64,000 nt of DNA from Clostridiales bacterium (lineage in GTDB: Bacteria; Bacillota; Clostridia; Christensenellales; Borkfalkiaceae), in contig JAMPAF010000005.1 of assembly GCA_023667345.1 (NCBI GenBank), forward strand, positions 21,211-85,210. Direction: 5' to 3'. The notes beneath the pieces were generated by a model. The model was not told where the DNA came from. It did not search any database and saw only the letters and a program-made list of their open reading frames with translations. A program made the position numbers and the translations under genes. Positions 59,318 through 64,000 of this stretch are shown piece by piece (the stretch's first letter is position 1; every line of letters begins with the position of its first letter).

Positions 59318-61648
59318 CGAATTAACTTCGTTCTTTTTCTTTCTCTTGAAAATCTTTAAAATATCGAACTTTCCGATATTGCGAAGAACTATGAACGTTA
59401 CGATTACGGCAACTACCGCAAGCCAGATGAACAGCGTCCACCACCAGCTGCCGATTGTGTAAACCATAGTGGAAACAAGGTAGCTTGCAACTATCCAGAA
59501 AAGAAGCGTCCACTTGAACTTGCCCTTAGGCAATTCCGCCTTGGCAGTCGCGCATGCCGCAAAGCAAGGGATAGTCGTCATATTGAACGCGATAAACGCG
59601 AGCAGCGCAGGAACGGAAATGTTCGTGTACTCTATCATTGTGACGACTTCCTCTACGCCCTCTTCGGTGGCTTCGAATTCGCCGCCCGTCTTTGCCGCTA
59701 TAATCATTGCCGCAAGCACGGAGAAGGTTGCGATAACGTTTTCCTTTGCGATTAAACCGGTTATTGCCGCCACGGCGAACACCCAACCGAATTCCGAAAG
59801 CTGCGAGCCGAAGCCGAGCGGGGTGAACAAGGGCTGAACGAGTTTGCCGACGGATGCAAGAATGGATTCTCCCATAGCGTCCGCGCCGATATAGTGCCAA
59901 TCCCAGGTAAAGCTTTGCAAGAACCAGATGAGCACCGTGGAAACGAAGATTATTGTAAACGCTTTCTTTACAAAGTGTTTGGTCTTATCCCAAAGGTGCA
60001 GCATAAGGTTTTTAAATCCGGGCACGTGGTATGCGGGAAGCTCCATTATAAACGGAGGCGTTTCGCCCTTTTGCGTCGTGCTCCTCATTAAAAGCACCGC
60101 GCATATTGCCGTTACAATGCCCAAAACGTACATACCGAACGTAATCGCTTCGGCATTGCCGACGTTCATATACGAAACTATACCGCCCGTAATTGCTGTT
60201 AAAATGGGAAGCTTTGCCCCGCACGAGAAGAAGGGTATTACCCTTACCGTAGCCGTGCGCTCTTTTTCGTCGGCAAGCGTACGCGTGTTAATCATTGCGG
60301 GAAGCGAGCAGCCGAAGCCCATAATCATGGGCATAAACGCTCTGCCCGAAAGCCCGAAGCGGCGGAAAATTCTGTCTAAAACGAACGCAACTCGCGCCAT
60401 ATAGCCCGTATCTTCCAAAATAGAGAAGAAAAGGAACAGCGTTAAAATCTGAGGCAGGAAGCCCAAAACCGCCGTTATACCCCCTACTATGCCGTCGTTA
60501 ATTAAGCTGGAAAGCCAAGGGGTCGCGTACTGTGCGGCAAGCCCTATGCCGTAGCTTATGTAGTTTAATAGCAGGTTGAAAAGGTTAGTTAAAATCACGC
60601 CGGGGGAGAACACCGCGCCGTCATAGAAGCAGGCGGCTAACCCTATCCCGAAATTTTCGTATAGGTCGGTACCCTCTATCTTGCCGTAGCCGAGCATTTC
60701 GAATGTGCGGAAGCCCTCTACGATTTCGCCCTCCACGTCCGTCTTTACAAATCTGCCGAAAATCGCGTTGAGATAGAACAAGTCTTCCGCAAACGTAAGG
60801 TGGAATATTGCGAAAAGTATAACGGCAAATATGGGAATAGCCCATATTCTGTGCGTTAAAACCTTGTCGATTTTGTCCGATTTGGTGAGCACTTCTTTCT
60901 GCTTTTTCGCCTTCGCCGAAGAGAAATTCGCCGATATGTACTTGTACCTTTCGTCGGCGATAGTCGCTTCCAAATCGTCGCCCGCCGCAATCTCGGCAAG
61001 CACTTCCTTCGCGCCCCTGTGGGCAAGCTCAATCTCGTCGTTTTCGAGCATTTTTACGGCGTGGAACAAGGGACTTGCCACCTCTTCCTGCGCGAAGAAC
61101 TGCCTTGCGCGCTCTATCTTGCCGACAAGCTCGCCGCCTAAAACGGTCACGCCCTTTCTTTCGGAGGGAAGAGCCGCCGCTTTGTCCATAAGCTCCTTTA
61201 TGCCGTTCTTTTTGAGCGCGGAAATTGCGACGACGGGAACGCCCACCGCCTTTTCGAGCGCGGCGACGTCTATCTTGTCGCCGACCTTTTCCACCTCGTC
61301 CATCATGTTGAGGGCGATAATTACGGGCACGTCCATCTCCAAAATCTGCGTCGTGAGATAGAGGTTGCGCTCTAAGTTGGTTGCGTCGACGATATTTATA
61401 ATGCCGTCGGGCTTTTCGTCGAGGATATAGTTTCTCGAAATGACCTCTTCGGGAGTGTAGGGCGACAGCGAATAGATACCGGGCAAATCGATTATGGCGA
61501 TTTTTTCGTTCGCGCCCTTGTATACGCCCTCGCGTTTATCGACGGTGACGCCGGGCCAGTTGCCCACGTGCGCCGTAGAACCGGTGAGCGCATTGAAAAG
61601 GGTGGTTTTGCCGCAGTTGGGGTTGCCGGCTAACGCAAAAGTTTTCAT
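59315..61648 (-). CDS. feoB: Ferrous iron transport protein FeoB
   Basis: Main Fe2+ permease of the cytoplasmic membrane, controlled by its GTPase domain. It has 777 residues: G1 GNPNCGKT (8-15), G3 DLPGIYSLSPY, G4 NMMD, a helical spacer, two Gate-type membrane repeats (CSLPAMINTRTL, FFSCGAKLPI), and a basic C-terminus. The ATG at 61648 overlaps the feoA stop (ATGA) and has GGAGGTGG upstream; a longer start at 61669 is unnecessary. Its stop codon is part of a heptamer array. Confidence 0.97.
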   Translation of the reverse strand: MKTFALAGNPNCGKTTLFNALTGSTAHVGNWPGVTVDKREGVYKGANEKIAIIDLPGIYSLSPYTPEEVISRNYILDEKPDGIINIVDATNLERNLYLTTQILEMDVPVIIALNMMDEVEKVGDKIDVAALEKAVGVPVVAISALKKNGIKELMDKAAALPSERKGVTVLGGELVGKIERARQFFAQEEVASPLFHAVKMLENDEIELAHRGAKEVLAEIAAGDDLEATIADERYKYISANFSSAKAKKQKEVLTKSDKIDKVLTHRIWAIPIFAVILFAIFHLTFAEDLFYLNAIFGRFVKTDVEGEIVEGFRTFEMLGYGKIEGTDLYENFGIGLAACFYDGAVFSPGVILTNLFNLLLNYISYGIGLAAQYATPWLSSLINDGIVGGITAVLGFLPQILTLFLFFSILEDTGYMARVAFVLDRIFRRFGLSGRAFMPMIMGFGCSLPAMINTRTLADEKERTATVRVIPFFSCGAKLPILTAITGGIVSYMNVGNAEAITFGMYVLGIVTAICAVLLMRSTTQKGETPPFIMELPAYHVPGFKNLMLHLWDKTKHFVKKAFTIIFVSTVLIWFLQSFTWDWHYIGADAMGESILASVGKLVQPLFTPLGFGSQLSEFGWVFAVAAITGLIAKENVIATFSVLAAMIIAAKTGGEFEATEEGVEEVVTMIEYTNISVPALLAFIAFNMTTIPCFAACATAKAELPKGKFKWTLLFWIVASYLVSTMVYTIGSWWWTLFIWLAVVAVIVTFIVLRNIGKFDILKIFKRKKKNEVNS

Positions 61649-61875
61649 TTGGCTTCCACCTCCACGCACGCCGCCTCGACCTTTCGCAAGGTCAGTTCAT
61701 ATCCGCGCACCGTCACTTCGATAGGGTCGCCGAGGGGCGCTTTTTTGCGCATAGTAACGCTCGCCTGCGGAGTTACGCCCATATCGAAAAGTCGGCGGCG
61801 GATTTTGCCTTCGCCGTTTACCTTTGTAATAATACCGCTCTCTCCGACGGTAAAATCACTGAGTAACTTTGTCAT
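61645..61875 (-). CDS. feoA: FeoA domain protein, second copy
   Basis: A 76-residue SH3-like beta-barrel protein: ESGIITKVNGEGKIRRRLFDMGVTPQA, then PIEVTVRGYELTLRKVEA, which is the standard FeoA pattern. It is thought to bind FeoB and modulate Fe2+ transport. It overlaps feoB by 4 nt and follows the first FeoA gene by 29 bp. Tandem feoA genes are common in Clostridia. Confidence 0.93.
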   Translation of the reverse strand: MTKLLSDFTVGESGIITKVNGEGKIRRRLFDMGVTPQASVTMRKKAPLGDPIEVTVRGYELTLRKVEAACVEVEAK

Positions 61876-61904
61876 ATATTCCTCCTAGTAAAATTCAGTC
61901 GTAA

Positions 61905-62117
61905 TTAAGCCACTAAAATTTTGCGGGCAAGTGTTCCGTCAAGGCACAGTCTGCCCTCTTTTACAATGACTATCACGCCGTTGCCCGATGCGGATAAAAG
62001 CGTGATTTTACTGCCCTCGGCGATACCTATTTCACGCAAATGCTTTTTGCTCTTTTCGTCCGCCGAAATTTTTTTGATTTCCATTTCCCTGTCGCGGGGA
62101 GCCATTACCAACGGCAT
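61905..62117 (-). CDS. feoA: FeoA domain protein, first copy
   Basis: A 70-residue FeoA-like barrel (SKKHLREIGIAEGSKITLLS, then VIVIVKEGRLCLDGTLARKILV). First gene of the feo operon. The ATG at 62117 has GGAG 10 nt upstream; later in-frame ATGs lack a site. The transcription start is predicted about 310 nt upstream, so the leader is long and contains a complete composite repeat. Confidence 0.9.
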   Translation of the reverse strand: MPLVMAPRDREMEIKKISADEKSKKHLREIGIAEGSKITLLSASGNGVIVIVKEGRLCLDGTLARKILVA

Positions 62118-62176
62118 AACACTAACACTCCATACTTAATCTTAAAATAATACCTGACGGTATCAGAAAGCAATTT

Positions 62177-62407
62177 TAATGCAGAATGTAGAATGAAGAA
62201 TTCAGAATTGTGGTCGGATTATTTTAAAATAATATATCCGTATTGTAGCCTTCCCCCTACGTGGGGAAGGTGGCACAACCACGAGGTTGTGACGAATGAG
62301 GGGTGTTTTAAGAATTCCCCTCACCACCGCTAACGCGGAGCCTCCCCACCAAGGGGAAGCCTTGATTTAGGTCAGATTTCTAATTCTTAATTCTTAACTC
62401 TTAATTA
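62177..62407. repeat. 231-bp composite element in the feo leader
   Basis: The left array (62177-62211: TAATGCA, GAATGTA, GAATGAA, GAATTCA, GAATTGT) and right array (62380-62407: CTAATTC, TTAATTC, TTAACTC, TTAATTA) bracket a CCTTCCCC core. Its heads are CACAACC-ACGA-GGTTGTG and CCGC-TAA-CGCGG. It ends 4 bp from the feo operator at 62411. Confidence 0.85.
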
Positions 62408-62410
62408 AAA

Positions 62411-62426
62411 CTTAACCTTGGTTAAG
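62411..62426. promoter_or_regulatory. feo operator site 1
   Basis: CTTAACCTTGGTTAAG, a 7+7 palindrome with a TT spacer, lies at the expected transcription start of the feo operon. It resembles metalloregulator boxes of the DtxR/MntR kind in size and symmetry; the regulator is unknown. Confidence 0.8.
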
Positions 62427-62433
62427 CATTGAT

Positions 62434-62462
62434 ATTATATAATTAAAATATGTATATGTCAA
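62434..62462 (-). promoter_or_regulatory. Promoter of the feo operon
   Basis: Read on the minus strand: TTGACA (62457-62462), 17 bp, TATAAT (62434-62439), an exact consensus. Confidence 0.92.
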
Positions 62463-62469
62463 CAAAATA

Positions 62470-62484
62470 TTAACCATAGTTAAG
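62470..62484. promoter_or_regulatory. feo operator site 2
   Basis: TTAACCATAGTTAAG: read on the minus strand, CTTAACTATGGTTAA, matching site 1 at 13 of 15 positions. It sits just upstream of the -35 box, so the promoter is bracketed by the two sites, about 58 bp centre to centre. Confidence 0.75.
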
Positions 62485-62535
62485 AATTTTTTTAAAAAAA
62501 TTTTTACAGAAATATTATTAAAACAAATAACCTTA

Positions 62536-62685
62536 CTATGACCTTCCCCTTAGGGGGAAGGTGCCACAACCGTAGAGGTTGGGGCGGATGAGGGGTTAGT
62601 AGGTTTTTAATAGCCACCCCTCATTCGTCATTTTCTCGTACCTCAAAAATGCCACCTTCCCCCTAAGGGGAAGGTTAAACAGCGG
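62536..62685. repeat. CCTTCCCC palindromic repeat, inverted relative of 9043-9171
   Basis: Bounded by CTTCCCCTTAGGGGGAAGG-type palindromes, with heads CAACC-GTAGA-GGTTG and CATTTT...AAAATG. The middle (GATGAGGGGTTAGTAGGTTT) matches the 9043 element in reverse. It fills the space between the feo promoter and the next gene. Confidence 0.8.
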
Positions 62686-62701
62686 AATAAAGTCAAAAAA
62701 A

Positions 62702-62730
62702 TGCGCCGCGGCAAAAATTGCCGCGGCGCA
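62702..62730 (-). terminator. Hairpin after the cyclophilin-like gene
   Basis: A 13-bp stem, TGCGCCGCGGCAA / TTGCCGCGGCGCA, with an AAA loop lies 22 bp past the stop, followed on the minus strand by TTTTTTTGAC-like sequence. Confidence 0.8.
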
Positions 62731-62751
62731 CCGTCTGTTTTAAATTATTAA

Positions 62752-63651
62752 TCAATACTTTGTTATTCTCACCGACTTAACGATAATCGGCTTCTCTTTG
62801 ATTCTGTAAGTCGCCTGAACCTTGTTGGTGCCCAAAAGTTCGTCGTTTACGTAAACGCTCACGTCCTCGTAATTATAGTCCTTGTTAACCGCCGTTCTCA
62901 ATGTGCGCAACGTGTCGGTATTGTTCAGCGTTGCGAAAATGCAGTGCGTGCTGTCGGACGAGGTTGAAGTGCCCGTCTGAATGGAAAAGAGGCTCGTCGC
63001 GCTGTTGTAGCGGTATTCGCCCTGAACGCCGAAGGGCGACCCCTCTTTGTCGAGGTACATATGCTTTTTGCCCTCGTCGCCCGAGATGCTCGTATAATAG
63101 AATTTGAGTGCGCCGTACGAGTTTTTCAACGCGCCGTTGTCGATTTTGTGATTGTTGCTCGAAAATTCGCCGATGAGCGTTCTGTACGCATTTACGTACT
63201 TACCCTCGGAAATACTCTCGTACACCGACGGCGTGATTTTACCCTTTGCGGGGTCGGCTAAGGCGAAATATTCGTCGTACTTCGAAGCCGCGTCGAGATA
63301 TTCCAAAAGGCTGTCCGTTTCGTACGACTGCCTGTACGAAATCTCGTCCGCCTCGACGTCGCCGTTCAAATAGCTGTAACCGCCGCCGTACCAGTTGGAA
63401 GTCTGGTAGTCGTGGATTATGGTGTCGTCGTAGAATTTGTTGTCGGCAAGTTCGATAAAGTGCCGCACCGTCTGCGGGTACATATTGCGGTACATCGTAT
63501 ATTCGAGGACGTAGCTTACGCCGTCGTATTCGATTGTAATTTTAGCTTCGGCATGTCCGTTGTTGCAGCCCGCCATAGTCGTAGAGACGGCAAAAGCCGC
63601 GCCCGCGAGCGCCAACGTACACATTAACCGACCTAATCTTTTTAACTTCAT
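62752..63651 (-). CDS. Cyclophilin-like peptidyl-prolyl isomerase lipoprotein
   Basis: A 299-residue exported protein. The signal ends TTMAGC (lipidated Cys29). Residues 35-95 fit the start of a cyclophilin fold (ITIEYDGVSYVLEYTMYRN, then QTVRHFIELADNKFYDDTIIHD, and YGGGYSYLNGD, comparable to NFxxLxxxGFYDGTxFHR and the GGD region). The catalytic Arg after the His is replaced (IIHDYQTS), so activity is doubtful. The C-terminal half (residues 180-299) is divergent. AGGT precedes the ATG. Possibly an envelope folding factor or a degenerate cyclophilin. Confidence 0.7.
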   Translation of the reverse strand: MKLKRLGRLMCTLALAGAAFAVSTTMAGCNNGHAEAKITIEYDGVSYVLEYTMYRNMYPQTVRHFIELADNKFYDDTIIHDYQTSNWYGGGYSYLNGDVEADEISYRQSYETDSLLEYLDAASKYDEYFALADPAKGKITPSVYESISEGKYVNAYRTLIGEFSSNNHKIDNGALKNSYGALKFYYTSISGDEGKKHMYLDKEGSPFGVQGEYRYNSATSLFSIQTGTSTSSDSTHCIFATLNNTDTLRTLRTAVNKDYNYEDVSVYVNDELLGTNKVQATYRIKEKPIIVKSVRITKY

Positions 63652-63744
63652 AATACTACCTGTAAATATAGAATACTGCCTATACCTAATTATTTTAATC
63701 GTTTATCGCAAGACAAGTCAAGCAATTTTGCGGGCAAACACGCA

Positions 63745-63774
63745 CAAAAAAGCCCGCAAATTGCTCTGCGGGCT
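63745..63774 (-). terminator. Intrinsic terminator of rplL
   Basis: The stem AGCCCGCA / TGCGGGCT (63751-63774) has an 8-nt loop and is followed on the minus strand by six Ts (63745-63750), 27 bp past the rplL stop. Confidence 0.93.
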
Positions 63775-63800
63775 CTTCGTATGTGATTTTACGCGGGAAA

Positions 63801-64000
63801 TTATTCGGCAACAACGGTTGCGCCGGCTGCTTTGAGGTCTGCAACGATTTTGTCAGCCTCTTCCTTAGCAACGTTCTCTTTGAGCACGCCGCCCTTTTCA
63901 ACAGCCTGCTTAGCCTCGACAAGTCCGAGACCGGTGAATGCGCGGACAACCTTGATAACGTCGATTTTCTTCGCGCCTGCGTCTTTAAGAACGATGTTGA
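63801..64000 (-). CDS. rplL: 50S ribosomal protein L7/L12, C-terminal part (runs off the right edge)
   Basis: Ribosomal stalk protein that recruits translation GTPases. The visible 66 residues are the conserved C-terminal domain: [21 protein letters not shown], then [20 protein letters not shown], ending AAGATVVAE. The first part lies beyond the window. A textbook terminator follows, so this is the end of its operon (usually rplJ-rplL). Confidence 0.97.
   Translation of the reverse strand, partial: NIVLKDAGAKKIDVIKVVRAFTGLGLVEAKQAVEKGGVLKENVAKEEADKIVADLKAAGATVVAE

Noticed and set aside
63695-63949. 84-codon minus-strand frame at the right edge
   Set aside because: Out of frame with the clear L7/L12 C-terminus at 63801-64000 and spans its terminator.

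Overview
The window reads as chromosomal DNA of a low- to mid-GC Firmicute, most likely an uncultured gut-type Clostridia (Christensenellales-like; this placement is inference). Supporting signs: AddAB recombination nuclease, a NiaR-type NAD repressor, TetR/ABC and FeoA/FeoB layouts, strong AGGAGG-type ribosome sites, near-perfect sigma-A promoters (TTGACA, 17 bp, TATAAT), lipoprotein signal peptides, Big_2 surface proteins, two SipW-type secreted proteins, and no outer-membrane genes. No tRNA, rRNA, CRISPR array or transposase gene was seen.  Layout from left to right. 1-3 kb: heat-shock operon grpE-dnaK-dnaJ on the minus strand. 3-5 kb: a tyrosine phosphatase and an unknown protein. 5.8-9 kb: glmM-glmS for amino-sugar synthesis. 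9.5-14 kb: two secreted SipW-signal proteins. 14.3-23 kb: branched-chain amino acid cluster ilvB-ilvN-ilvD-(DUF4097-like)-leuC-leuD-leuB-yggS, without ilvC or leuA. 23.5-26 kb: an SDR oxidoreductase coupled to a flavodoxin/ferredoxin protein. 26-28.7 kb: a GH4 glycosidase and two YbjN-like paralogues. 28.8-31 kb: tetR-ABC ATPase-permease. 31-33.7 kb: P-type cation ATPase. 34-37.4 kb: a lipid-anchored pectate-lyase-like protein. 38-41 kb: nadB-nadC-niaR and a PRC-barrel-like protein. 41.7-49 kb: a membrane protein, then addB-addA. 49-51.4 kb: a lipoprotein and a KdgK-type sugar kinase. 51.4-53.4 kb: an AT-rich HinfI-like restriction-modification pair. 53.4-58.3 kb: MATE exporter, threonine synthase, a P-loop protein and a class I aminotransferase. 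58.8-62.5 kb: the iron-uptake operon feoA-feoA-feoB-Cys-rich protein. 62.7 kb to the end: a cyclophilin-like lipoprotein and the 3' end of rplL.  Functional themes: anabolism (Ile/Val/Leu, Thr, NAD, UDP-GlcNAc precursors), pectin or uronate use (pectate lyase, GH4, KdgK), ferrous iron uptake, and genome maintenance or defence.  The most unusual content is between the genes. Almost every longer spacer holds composite repeats. They are built from (i) 7-bp tandem arrays of consensus GAATKNA, often in inverted pairs, six of which begin exactly on the stop codon of the neighbouring gene, and (ii) cores whose conserved arms carry hairpin heads that differ in sequence from copy to copy yet stay base-paired. 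One such element lies between the feo promoter, which is bracketed by two palindromic operators, and the first feo gene. Three genes (3170 plus, 48985 minus, 49077 plus) appear to be transcribed from leaderless promoters.
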